Below are positions 16,820 through 24,074 of a DNA stretch of 64,000 nucleotides, in pieces. The notes beneath the pieces are model-generated. The model was not told the origin of the DNA, did not search any database, and saw nothing but the letters and a program-made list of their open reading frames with translations. A program made the translations under genes and the position numbers. The DNA is taken from contig NZ_JAGYHF010000014.1 in the NCBI RefSeq assembly GCF_018336155.1, forward strand, positions 1 to 64,000, read 5' to 3'. Origin of the DNA: Pseudomonas rustica. Its GTDB lineage: Bacteria; Pseudomonadota; Gammaproteobacteria; Pseudomonadales; Pseudomonadaceae. The first letter of the stretch is position 1, and each line of letters begins with the position of its first letter.

Positions 16820-18040
16820 ATGCAAACCACCCTCAGCGAACAATCGCTACAGTTGCCCCGCGCCGCCGAGGCGGAAAAAATCCTGCGCACCTGTGTGCAT
16901 TGCGGTTTCTGTAACGCGACGTGCCCGACCTATCAATTGCTCGGCGACGAACTCGACGGCCCGCGCGGGCGCATCTACCTGATCAAGCAGGTGCTCGAGG
17001 GCGCGCCGCCAACCGCGCAGACACAACTGCATCTGGATCGCTGCCTGTCGTGCCGCAACTGCGAAACCACCTGCCCGTCCGGCGTCGACTATCACAACTT
17101 GCTCGACATCGGTCGCGCGGTGGTCGACCACGCGGTGCCGCGCCCGGCCGCTCAACGTCTATTGCGCGAAGGCCTACGCGCATTGGCGCCGAATCCGCGA
17201 CTGTTCAAAGGACTGCTGCGAGTGGGCACAACGTTTCGCCCGCTGCTGCCGCGCTTGCTTGAGAGCAAACTGCCGCAGCATCTGTTGGTCAACGGTTCGC
17301 GCCCTGCCCCTCGGCATGCTCGCCGTGTGTTGTTGCTCGAAGGCTGCGTGCAACCGGGTTTGTCGCCGAACACCAACGACGCGACGGCGCGGGTGCTGGA
17401 TCGCTTGGGCATCAGCGTCACGCCGGTGGCCGAGGCCGGTTGTTGCGGTGCGCTGGATTATCACCTCGACGCCCAAGCCAAAGGCCTCGCCCGCGCCCGA
17501 CAGAACATCGACGCGTGGTGGCCACATCTGCAAAACGGCGCCGAAGCAATTGTGCAAACGGCCAGCGGCTGCGGCGCGTTCATCAAGGATTACGGGCATT
17601 TGCTCGCGGACGATCCGCTGTACGCGGCGAAAGCGCAGCGCATCAGCGAAATGACCGTGGATCTGGTGCAGATCCTCACCCGAGAACCGCTGGAGCAAGT
17701 GTGCGCCGCCAGCGAACGACGCATCGCCGTGCATTGCCCGTGCACCTTGCAGTACGCGTTGAAACTTGACGGCGCCGTCGAAGCAGTCTTGTCCCGCATC
17801 GGTTTCAACCTCACCGCTGTCCCCGATGGCCATTTGTGCTGCGGTTCAGCAGGGGCTTACTCATTGACCCAACCGGTGCTGGCCCGGCAACTGCGCGACA
17901 ACCGCCTCAATGCGCTGGAGAGCGGCCGTCCTGAGCTGATCGTCACCTCAAACATTGGCTGCCAAAGCCACTTGGCCAGCGCCGGCCGCACGCCAGTCAT
18001 GCACTGGATCGAACTGGTGGATCAGTCGTTGGCAGAATGA
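16820..18040 (+). CDS. glcF: Glycolate oxidase iron-sulfur subunit GlcF
   Basis: A 406-residue electron-transfer subunit. Two ferredoxin-like [4Fe-4S] motifs lie near the N-terminus (CVHCGFCNATCP, about residues 22-33, and CLSCRNCETTCP, about 75-86). Two CCG domains follow, with GCVQPGLSPN, GCCGALDYHLD, CPCTLQYAL and LCCGSAGAYS as cysteine-rich signatures. GlcF carries electrons from the GlcD/GlcE flavins to the quinone pool. The gene begins 2 bp after glcE, completing the operon. The next gene (hglS) is 88 bp away on the same strand, across a partial REP arm. Confidence 0.95.
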   Translation: MQTTLSEQSLQLPRAAEAEKILRTCVHCGFCNATCPTYQLLGDELDGPRGRIYLIKQVLEGAPPTAQTQLHLDRCLSCRNCETTCPSGVDYHNLLDIGRAVVDHAVPRPAAQRLLREGLRALAPNPRLFKGLLRVGTTFRPLLPRLLESKLPQHLLVNGSRPAPRHARRVLLLEGCVQPGLSPNTNDATARVLDRLGISVTPVAEAGCCGALDYHLDAQAKGLARARQNIDAWWPHLQNGAEAIVQTASGCGAFIKDYGHLLADDPLYAAKAQRISEMTVDLVQILTREPLEQVCAASERRIAVHCPCTLQYALKLDGAVEAVLSRIGFNLTAVPDGHLCCGSAGAYSLTQPVLARQLRDNRLNALESGRPELIVTSNIGCQSHLASAGRTPVMHWIELVDQSLAE

Positions 18041-18063
18041 AGTTCGTAGGATTCTTCGTTTGC

Positions 18064-18090
18064 CGACGTAGGCGAAGGCTGCGATCTTTT
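18064..18090. repeat. Solitary REP arm
   Basis: A lone GGCGAAGGCTGCGATCTTTT arm of the TGTAGGAGCTGC-type REP without a partner, in the short gap between glcF and hglS. It ends shortly before the hglS ribosome site. Confidence 0.6.
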
Positions 18091-18128
18091 CATCTATCCA
18101 ATACGTGACCGTGGCAGGAATTTTTTTC

Positions 18129-19514
18129 ATGACCGTGCAGCCGTTCGTCAGCCCCGACCTGATCCGCCAACGCTTCTCCAAAGCGATGTCCGACATGTAC
18201 CGAGAAGAAGTGCCGCTGTACGGCGCGCTGATGGAATTGGTCGAACAGACTAATCGCAGCGTTCTTGACCGGGACACGCAAATTGCCCGGCAACTGGAAA
18301 GTACCGGCGAAATCGAACGACTGGACATGGAACGTCACGGCGCCATTCGCGTCGGTACCGCGACCGAACTGGCCACCCTCGCCCGCCTGTTTGCGGTGAT
18401 GGGCATGCAACCGGTGGGTTATTACGATCTGACGCCGGCGGGTGTGCCGGTGCATTCCACGGCGTTTCGCGCGGTGCATGAGGATTCGCTGCAAGTCAGC
18501 CCGTTCAGGGTCTTCACGTCGTTGCTGCGACTGGAGTTGATCAAAGACCTTGAGCTGCGCACCTTCGCTGAATCCGTGCTGGCCAAGCGTTCGATCTTTA
18601 CGCCTACAGCGTTGCGTCTAATTTCCCAGGCAGAAACCGCTGGCGGACTGGCGGAAAGCGAAGCGCAGGAATTCGTCCTACAGGCATTGGAGACCTTTCG
18701 CTGGCATCACAGCGCAACGGTCACCGCCGCGCAGTACCAGACGCTCAGCGCTCAACATCGATTGATTGCCGACGTGGTTGCCTTCAAAGGCCCGCACATC
18801 AACCACCTGACGCCGCGCACGCTGGACATCGACCGCGTGCAAGAGCAAATGCCCGCCCATGGCATCACCCCGAAAGCCGTGATTGAAGGCCCGCCGCGCC
18901 GGCAGTGCCCGATCTTGCTGCGCCAGACCAGTTTCAAAGCGCTGGATGAGCCAATCGCCTTTACCGACCAGGACGAAATCCGAGGCAGCCACAGCGCGCG
19001 TTTCGGCGAAATCGAACAGCGCGGTGCAGCACTCACACCCAAGGGTCGCGCACTGTATGACTTACTGTTGAATGCTGCTCGCGATGAACTGGGGGACTTC
19101 CCCAACGAAGCCAACGCCGCACACTACAACGCGCTGATGACTCAGCACTTTGGCGAATTTCCTGACAGCGTCGAGGGCATGCGCGAACAAGAGCTGGCGT
19201 ATTTTCGCTATTTCGCTACGGAAAAAGGACTGGCGGCGGGAGGACTTGGCGACGCGTCACTGGAGCAATTACTGCGCGATGGCTACGTGAAGGCAGAACC
19301 GCTGGTGTACGAAGATTTCCTGCCGGTTAGCGCGGCGGGGATTTTTCACTCGAACCTTGGCGATGCCGCGCAAACGCACTACGGCGAGCATTCCAACCGA
19401 AAGGCGTTCGAACAGGCACTGGGCCGCACGACCATCGACGAGCTGGGCTTATATGCCGAAACCCAAAAGCGCTCAATTGATGAGAGCCTGGCCGCACTTT
19501 CGGGTAACCGCTGA
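18129..19514 (+). CDS. hglS: 2-oxoadipate dioxygenase/decarboxylase HglS (VOC family, DUF1338)
   Basis: A 461-residue Fe(II)-dependent VOC-fold enzyme. With translation from ATG 18129 the metal ligands described for P. putida HglS fall at the same numbers: His70 and Arg74 (ERHGAIRVGT), His226 (GPHINHLTPR) and Glu294 (RFGEIEQRG). HglS converts 2-oxoadipate to D-2-hydroxyglutarate in D-lysine catabolism. AGGAA lies 8 bp before this ATG; a GTG at 18105 is less likely. Its product needs a D-2-hydroxyacid dehydrogenase, and the neighbouring GlcDEF is of that enzyme class, though whether the two cooperate is only inference. Confidence 0.92.
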   Translation: MTVQPFVSPDLIRQRFSKAMSDMYREEVPLYGALMELVEQTNRSVLDRDTQIARQLESTGEIERLDMERHGAIRVGTATELATLARLFAVMGMQPVGYYDLTPAGVPVHSTAFRAVHEDSLQVSPFRVFTSLLRLELIKDLELRTFAESVLAKRSIFTPTALRLISQAETAGGLAESEAQEFVLQALETFRWHHSATVTAAQYQTLSAQHRLIADVVAFKGPHINHLTPRTLDIDRVQEQMPAHGITPKAVIEGPPRRQCPILLRQTSFKALDEPIAFTDQDEIRGSHSARFGEIEQRGAALTPKGRALYDLLLNAARDELGDFPNEANAAHYNALMTQHFGEFPDSVEGMREQELAYFRYFATEKGLAAGGLGDASLEQLLRDGYVKAEPLVYEDFLPVSAAGIFHSNLGDAAQTHYGEHSNRKAFEQALGRTTIDELGLYAETQKRSIDESLAALSGNR

Positions 19515-19591
19515 AAAGATCGCAGCCTGCGGCAGCTCCTACATTAGGGTGTGGACTCCCCTGTAGGAGCTGCCGAAGGCTGCGATCTTTT
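19514..19591. repeat. REP inverted pair between convergent genes
   Basis: AAAAGATCGCAGCCTGCGGC and its partner arm GAGCTGCCGAAGGCTGCGAT, spaced by about 18 bp, occupying the gap between convergent hglS and the DJ-1/PfpI gene. The hairpin with flanking T and A runs may serve as a bidirectional transcript end. Confidence 0.85.
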
Positions 19592-19606
19592 GATCTTAAA
19601 AAAACC

Positions 19607-20284
19607 TCAGCGCAATTTTGAAAGCAACGCAAACGCCGTCTCTTCCGAAGAAGCCGGATTCTGCCCCGTCAGCAACAACCCATCCTCACGGGTGTAAACC
19701 GACCAATCCGGCCCTTTCGAAAAAATCCCGCCCTTGGCCTTCAACTCATCCTCAACCAAAAACGGCACCACATTCGTCAACTGCACCGCCTCTTCCTCAC
19801 TGTTGGTAAACCCAGTCACCTGCTTGCCCTTGACCAGCGGTTCACCGTCCGGACCTTTGGCATGGTGCAACACGCCCGGCGCATGACACACCGCCGCCAC
19901 CGGTTTACCCGCGTTATAAAACGCCTCGATCAACGCGATGGAATGACGATCCTCGGCCAGATCCCACAGCGGCCCATGACCGCCCGGGTAAAACACCGCA
20001 TCGAAATCCGCCGCTTTCACAGAGCCCAGTTTCACCGTCGAAGCCAACGCCGACTGCGCCGCAGAATCCTTGCGAAAGCGCCCGGTCGCTTCAGTCTGCG
20101 CAGCCGGCTCGTCGCTCTTGGGATCCAGCGGCGGCTGACCACCCTTGGGCGAGGCCAGTGTCAGCTGCGCGCCGGCATCCTTGAACACGTAATACGGGGC
20201 AGCGAACTCCTCCAGCCAGAAGCCGGTTTTCTTGCCGGTGTCGCCCAATTGATCGTGGGAGGTCAGAACCATCAGAATTTTCAT
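19607..20284 (-). CDS. DJ-1/PfpI family protein (type 1 glutamine amidotransferase domain)
   Basis: A 225-residue DJ-1/PfpI-superfamily protein of the Hsp31/glyoxalase-III-like branch. The nucleophile elbow AAVCHAPGVL places Cys133-His134, and the conserved glutamate pair is in GFWLEEFAAPY (25-26). GGHGPLWDL near 101 completes the active-site region. Such proteins act as glutathione-independent glyoxalases, deglycases or chaperones; the sequence does not separate these. ATG 20284 is chosen because MKILMVLTS starts the first strand directly; a GTG at 20299 is the alternative. It diverges from hcp. Confidence 0.88.
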   Translation of the reverse strand: MKILMVLTSHDQLGDTGKKTGFWLEEFAAPYYVFKDAGAQLTLASPKGGQPPLDPKSDEPAAQTEATGRFRKDSAAQSALASTVKLGSVKAADFDAVFYPGGHGPLWDLAEDRHSIALIEAFYNAGKPVAAVCHAPGVLHHAKGPDGEPLVKGKQVTGFTNSEEEAVQLTNVVPFLVEDELKAKGGIFSKGPDWSVYTREDGLLLTGQNPASSEETAFALLSKLR

Positions 20285-20401
20285 GTCGTTCGGTCTCACT
20301 CGGTTTGAGGAATTTTCAGACGCAGGTCTGCGGGTGTGAGTGATTGACCCTCAGTAACGCAGGATCGTTTCAAATGAGCGGGTGATGGCATCAGGCCTTG
20401 A

Positions 20402-20419
20402 TGCGCAAGAAGTTGCGCA
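20402..20419. promoter_or_regulatory. Palindrome copy 1 (putative enhancer-binding site)
   Basis: TGCGCAAGAAGTTGCGCA, 7-bp perfect inverted arms around GAAG. It is centred 82 bp upstream of copy 2 and about 225 bp upstream of the predicted sigma-54 start site. I infer that it is a site for a sigma-54 activator or a dimeric T6SS regulator. Confidence 0.6.
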
Positions 20420-20483
20420 CTTGTTGATGATCCGCGGCCATCAATCCCGCTACACACTAGAGGCGACAAGGGCTTCAGGCGAG

Positions 20484-20501
20484 TGCGCAAGAAGTTGCGC
20501 A
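20484..20501. promoter_or_regulatory. Palindrome copy 2 (putative enhancer-binding site)
   Basis: Identical in all 18 bases to copy 1. Together with copy 3, four bases away, it makes a 40-bp perfect nested palindrome. Confidence 0.65.
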
Positions 20502-20505
20502 CCAC

Positions 20506-20523
20506 TGCGCAACTTCTTGCGCA
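20506..20523. promoter_or_regulatory. Palindrome copy 3 (inverted core)
   Basis: TGCGCAACTTCTTGCGCA, the reverse complement of copies 1 and 2. Its centre is 22 bp (about two helical turns) from copy 2, which suits cooperative binding on one DNA face. Confidence 0.65.
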
Positions 20524-20607
20524 CATTCGCCATGAATCACCGTAAGTCATCCTGAATTCAGCTCTGCGCATTAGCGAACTCCCCGGTTTCACTGGCTCTA
20601 AAACCTG

Positions 20608-20625
20608 TTGGCACGCTCCTTGATA
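20608..20625 (+). promoter_or_regulatory. Sigma-54-like promoter of hcp
   Basis: TTGGCACG-CTCC-TTGATA matches the -24/-12 consensus TGGCACG-N4-TTGCA except that the -12 base is A rather than C. GG to GA spacing is the required 12 bp. The predicted start is near 20635, 60 bp before hcp, and the palindromes lie 112-233 bp upstream, the normal enhancer range. Sigma-54 control of T6SS genes is established in Vibrio and Pseudomonas. Confidence 0.6.
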
Positions 20626-20694
20626 ACTGTCAGGCACCCACCGGGCGTTTTCGCCTCCGGGCACCTAAACTTTATTCCGCAAGGAGAGCACCCC

Positions 20695-21210
20695 ATGGCA
20701 ACACCAGCGTACATGTCGGTTACCGGCGAAAAACAAGGCCTGATCACTGCCGGCGCCTTCACCGCCGACTCCGTTGGCAACACCTACCAGGAAGGCCACG
20801 AAGACCAGGTTATGGTTCAGGCTTTCAGCCACGACGTGATCATCCCGCGTGACCCACAATCCGGTCAGCCAACCGGTCAGCGCGTTCACAAGCCAGTTGT
20901 GATCACCAAGGTCTACGACAAGGCTTCGCCTCTGCTGCAAGCTGCTCTGACCTCCGGCGAGCGCATGAGCGAAATCGTTATCCAGTGGTTCCGTACTTCT
21001 GCTCAAGGTACCCAAGAGCACTACTACACCACCAAACTGGAAGACGCGATCATCGTCGCCATCAACAACAAAATGCACAACTGCCAGGATCCAGGCAACT
21101 CGCACTTCACCCACCTGGAAGAAGTGCAGTTCACCTACCGCAAAATCACCTGGACCCACGAAGTATCCGGTACTTCGGGTTCCGATGACTGGCGTGCTCC
21201 AGTCGTTTAA
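20695..21210 (+). CDS. hcp: Hcp family type VI secretion system protein
   Basis: A 171-residue Hcp, the ring protein that stacks into the T6SS inner tube. It has the family opening MATPAYMSVTGEKQGLITAGAF, the EDQVMVQAFSHDVIIPRDPQSGQP strand-loop, HKPVVITKVYDKASPLL and the C-terminal FTYRKITWTHEVSGTSGSDDW. It has no extra effector domain. AAGGAGAG lies 7 bp upstream of ATG 20695; the in-frame reading from 20608 is rejected because it would start inside the promoter. It heads the cargo island and is separated from vgrG by a hairpin terminator, as expected if hcp must be made in large excess. Confidence 0.95.
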   Translation: MATPAYMSVTGEKQGLITAGAFTADSVGNTYQEGHEDQVMVQAFSHDVIIPRDPQSGQPTGQRVHKPVVITKVYDKASPLLQAALTSGERMSEIVIQWFRTSAQGTQEHYYTTKLEDAIIVAINNKMHNCQDPGNSHFTHLEEVQFTYRKITWTHEVSGTSGSDDWRAPVV

Positions 21211-21230
21211 TTACGGCTGATTGTTACAAG

Positions 21231-21262
21231 CATCGGCCAGCTCTGCTGGTCGATGTTGTTTT
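21231..21262 (+). terminator. Intrinsic terminator/attenuator between hcp and vgrG
   Basis: CATCGGCCAG-CTCTG-CTGGTCGATG followed by TTGTTTT: a 10-bp stem with one G-U pair, a 5-nt loop and a T-rich tail. It begins 20 bp after the hcp stop. Partial read-through would lower vgrG and effector levels relative to hcp. Confidence 0.75.
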
Positions 21263-21301
21263 CGCAACTCCAGATTTTTGTGACAGCACGAGGAACAAGG
21301 G

Positions 21302-23344
21302 ATGTTCGCGCCGGCCAATGAAACCCACTTTGCCCTGACCATCGAAGGTCTTTCCGCTGACTTTCAGGTGTTTACCCTGCAAGGCCGGGAAGCCATCAGC
21401 CAGCCTTTTGTCTTCGAGGTGGAGCTGGTCAGTGAGCAGCCGTCGCTGGATCTCGAAACCCTGCTGCACAAACCGGCCTTTCTGCAACTGTCACCCGACG
21501 GCAGCGGCATTCACGGCCAGATCTACCGCGCCGCGCAAGGCGATTCCGGCAAACGCCTGACTCGCTACTCCGTGACCCTGCGCCCGCAACTCGCGTACCT
21601 CGCGCACCGCGTCAACCAGCGCATCTTCCAGAACCTTACAGTGCCGAAAATCATCGGCATGGTGCTTGAAGAGCACGGTATCCAAGGCAACGCCTACGAA
21701 TTCAAAACCGGTTCGATTTATCCCGAGCGCATTTACTGCGTGCAATACGATGAATCGGATCTGCATTTCATCCAGCGCCTGTGCGAAGAAGAAGGCATTC
21801 ACTACCACTTCCAGCACAGCGCCATGGGCCACAAACTGCTGTTCGGCGATGACCAGACGATATTCCCGAAACTCGCGCCCGTGGCCTATCAGCAAGACTC
21901 CGGCATGGTCGCCAGCGACCCGGTGATCAAGCGCTTCGACCTGCGCCTGGAAACTCGCACCAGCCGCACCACCCGCCGCGATTACGACTTCGAAAAACCG
22001 CGCCTCACCCTCGAAAGCGAAAACCGTGGCGACGCCCTGCCCGACCTCGAAGACTACGACTACCCAGGCCGTTTCGTTGACCGCGAGCGCGGCAAACACC
22101 TGGCCAAACGCGCCCTCGAACGCCATCGCAGCGACTTCCAGCTCGCCGAAGGCAAAAGCGATCAGCCATTGCTGGTCAGCGGCCACTTTCTCGCGCTGAC
22201 GCAACACCCGAAAGCCAAATGGAATGACCTCTGGCTGCTCACCGAAGTACTCCACGAAGGCAAGCAGCCGCAGGTGCTGGAAGAATCGGTCACCAGTGAC
22301 ACCACCGCGCTGAAAGACGATTTCCATCAGGGTTACCGCAACCGCTTTCAGGCCACGCCGTGGGACGTGCCGAACCGCCCGCCGCTGAACCACCCGAAAC
22401 CGCGCATCCTCGGCAGTCAGAGCGCCGTGGTCACTGGGCCCAAAGGTGAAGAGATCCACTGCGACGAATACGGCCGCGTCAAAGTGCAATTCCACTGGGA
22501 TCGCGAAGGCCTGGCCGACGACAAAACCAGCTGCTGGCTGCGTGTCTCCAGCGCTTGGGCCGGAGCGCAATACGGTGGCATCGCCATCCCGCGCATCGGC
22601 ATGGAAGTGCTGGTCACCTTCCTTGAAGGCGACCCCGATCAACCGCTGATCAGCGGCTGCCTGTACCACAAGGAAAACACCGTCCCGTATGAGCTGCCGG
22701 CGAACAAAACCCGCAGCACGTTCAAGACCCTCAGTTCTATGGGCGGTGGCGGCTACAACGAACTGCGCATCGAAGACAAAAAAGGTCAGGAACAGATCTT
22801 CCTGCACGCCCAGCGCGACTGGGACGAGAACATCGAGCACGACCAGAAAATCCGCGTCGGCAACGAGCGCCACGACACCGTCGAGCAAAACAGCTACAGC
22901 GAATTCAAAGCCGAAGAACACCACACCGTCTACGCCGACCGCAAAGTCGAAGCGCGCGCCAACGACCACCTCACCGTGGGCGTCAACCAGCACATCAAAA
23001 TCGGCACCGGCCAATTCATCGACGCCGGCCAGGAAATCCACCTCAGCAGCGGCATGAAAGTCGTGCTCGAAGCCGGCGCCGAACTGACCCTCATCGGCGG
23101 CGGTAGCTTCATCAAAATCGACGCCGGCGGCGTGACCATGAGCGGCCCGGTGATCAACATGAACTCCGGCGGCAGCCCCGGCACCGGAACCGGCGCCGCC
23201 CCGCTGATGCCCGGCATCCTCAAACAGGCCGACGCCGACAAGGCCGGCCAAGTCCTGACACCGGCGCAAACCAACACCCTCAAACGCAACGCGCCATTCT
23301 GCGAAGAGTGCGAAAAATGCAAGGCAGGTGCCTGTGCCATCTGA
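21302..23344 (+). CDS. vgrG: VgrG (TssI) type VI secretion spike protein
   Basis: A 680-residue VgrG. The N-terminal gp27-like part runs from HFALTIEGLSADFQVFTLQGREAISQ through YCVQYDESDLHFIQRLCEEEGIHYHF; the gp5 OB-fold part holds GPKGEEIHCDEYGRVKVQFHWDREG and WAGAQYGGIAIPRIGMEVLVTFLEGDPDQPLISG; and the needle contains DWDENIEHDQKIRVGNERHD and the repetitive beta-prism stretch to about residue 620. The end is cysteine-rich (CEECEKCKAGAC), a feature of VgrGs that carry Rhs effectors. It overlaps the DUF4123 gene by up to 17 bp, tying spike, chaperone and effector in one message. Confidence 0.95.
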   Translation: MFAPANETHFALTIEGLSADFQVFTLQGREAISQPFVFEVELVSEQPSLDLETLLHKPAFLQLSPDGSGIHGQIYRAAQGDSGKRLTRYSVTLRPQLAYLAHRVNQRIFQNLTVPKIIGMVLEEHGIQGNAYEFKTGSIYPERIYCVQYDESDLHFIQRLCEEEGIHYHFQHSAMGHKLLFGDDQTIFPKLAPVAYQQDSGMVASDPVIKRFDLRLETRTSRTTRRDYDFEKPRLTLESENRGDALPDLEDYDYPGRFVDRERGKHLAKRALERHRSDFQLAEGKSDQPLLVSGHFLALTQHPKAKWNDLWLLTEVLHEGKQPQVLEESVTSDTTALKDDFHQGYRNRFQATPWDVPNRPPLNHPKPRILGSQSAVVTGPKGEEIHCDEYGRVKVQFHWDREGLADDKTSCWLRVSSAWAGAQYGGIAIPRIGMEVLVTFLEGDPDQPLISGCLYHKENTVPYELPANKTRSTFKTLSSMGGGGYNELRIEDKKGQEQIFLHAQRDWDENIEHDQKIRVGNERHDTVEQNSYSEFKAEEHHTVYADRKVEARANDHLTVGVNQHIKIGTGQFIDAGQEIHLSSGMKVVLEAGAELTLIGGGSFIKIDAGGVTMSGPVINMNSGGSPGTGTGAAPLMPGILKQADADKAGQVLTPAQTNTLKRNAPFCEECEKCKAGACAI

Positions 23345-24074
23345 TCGACTGACACCCAAGGACTGGCTGGCACAACAGCCGCTGCAAACTGGTGAGCGAC
23401 TGTATTTGGTGATTAGTGCGGCGAGCGATGGCGCGCCGCTAAAACCTTTTTATCAGCAAAATGCCGCGCCACAACTATTGCCCATCTGGGGCGGAACGCC
23501 TTACGCCGACTGGCTTCCGGTCATGCCTTATCTCGCTGAGATCACGGCCGGTACGCGTTTCCTCGAATGGGTGGCCGAAACCGATGCATTGGATTGGGGC
23601 TGGCTGGCGGTATCCACCAGCGCGCCGGAAACGGTGCTGGAGCATTTGCGCAGCCTGACTCAGGTAAAAATGCCGGACGCTACTGAGGTGTTTTTCAGGT
23701 TCTGGGACGGTCGACACATCTACCCGATCATCGAAGGTTTAGGCGCCTCAGCAGGCGAGTTGCTCCCGGTATTCCAACGCTATTTGATCAACGGACAAAC
23801 CCTTGAGGTCGGCATAAGAACTGTGCCTCCCGCAAAACAGTGGCCGTGGTGGGAGGTGCCCCAATCGCTGTTGGATACCCTCGCGCAAAAGGATCACACC
23901 ACCGTCGTCGAGAACCTGATGCAGTGGCTATCAGAGGATTGCCCGCAGTTGTACTTCGAATTCCCTGAAGCCAACTTGCGCAGAAAGGTTGAGCGCTTCG
24001 TGCGCCAGAACCCAAACACAGAAGATATGGCAGAGCGTCTCGCTGCACAGCTGACAAAGGAAGTCACGTCATGA
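23328..24074 (+). CDS. DUF4123 domain protein (T6SS effector chaperone, Tap/TEC type)
   Basis: A 248-residue DUF4123 protein. The family core is visible as LYLVISAASDGAPLKPFYQ, PVMPYLAEITAGTRFLEWV and the FFRFWDGRHIYPIIEGL segment near residue 125. Such proteins load a cognate effector onto VgrG and are not secreted. It is encoded exactly between vgrG and the Rhs effector, overlapping both (17 bp at the start; ATGA with rhs at the end), so its client is almost certainly the Rhs protein. The start is GTG 23328 or GTG 23334, both after AAGG. Confidence 0.9.
   Translation: MPVPSDRLTPKDWLAQQPLQTGERLYLVISAASDGAPLKPFYQQNAAPQLLPIWGGTPYADWLPVMPYLAEITAGTRFLEWVAETDALDWGWLAVSTSAPETVLEHLRSLTQVKMPDATEVFFRFWDGRHIYPIIEGLGASAGELLPVFQRYLINGQTLEVGIRTVPPAKQWPWWEVPQSLLDTLAQKDHTTVVENLMQWLSEDCPQLYFEFPEANLRRKVERFVRQNPNTEDMAERLAAQLTKEVTS

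Larger units (their letters stand above)
20285..20694. other. Long regulatory region upstream of hcp
   Basis: A 410-bp gap between the DJ-1 gene and hcp without a credible gene. It contains three copies of one 18-bp palindrome and a sigma-54-like promoter, each listed separately, followed by an untranslated leader of about 60 bp. Confidence 0.7.

Noticed and set aside
20484-20523. The 40-bp nested palindrome as an intrinsic terminator
   Set aside because: No T-run follows in either direction, and the same 18-bp unit recurs 82 bp away, which fits binding sites better.
20296-20664. 122-codon minus-strand ORF upstream of hcp
   Set aside because: It runs through the palindromes and the sigma-54-like promoter, with no ribosome site or family features.
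21491-23359. 622-codon open frame antisense to vgrG
   Set aside because: It mirrors the vgrG codons, has low-complexity Ala/Val/Phe-rich composition and no ribosome site or family match. VgrG on the plus strand is certain.
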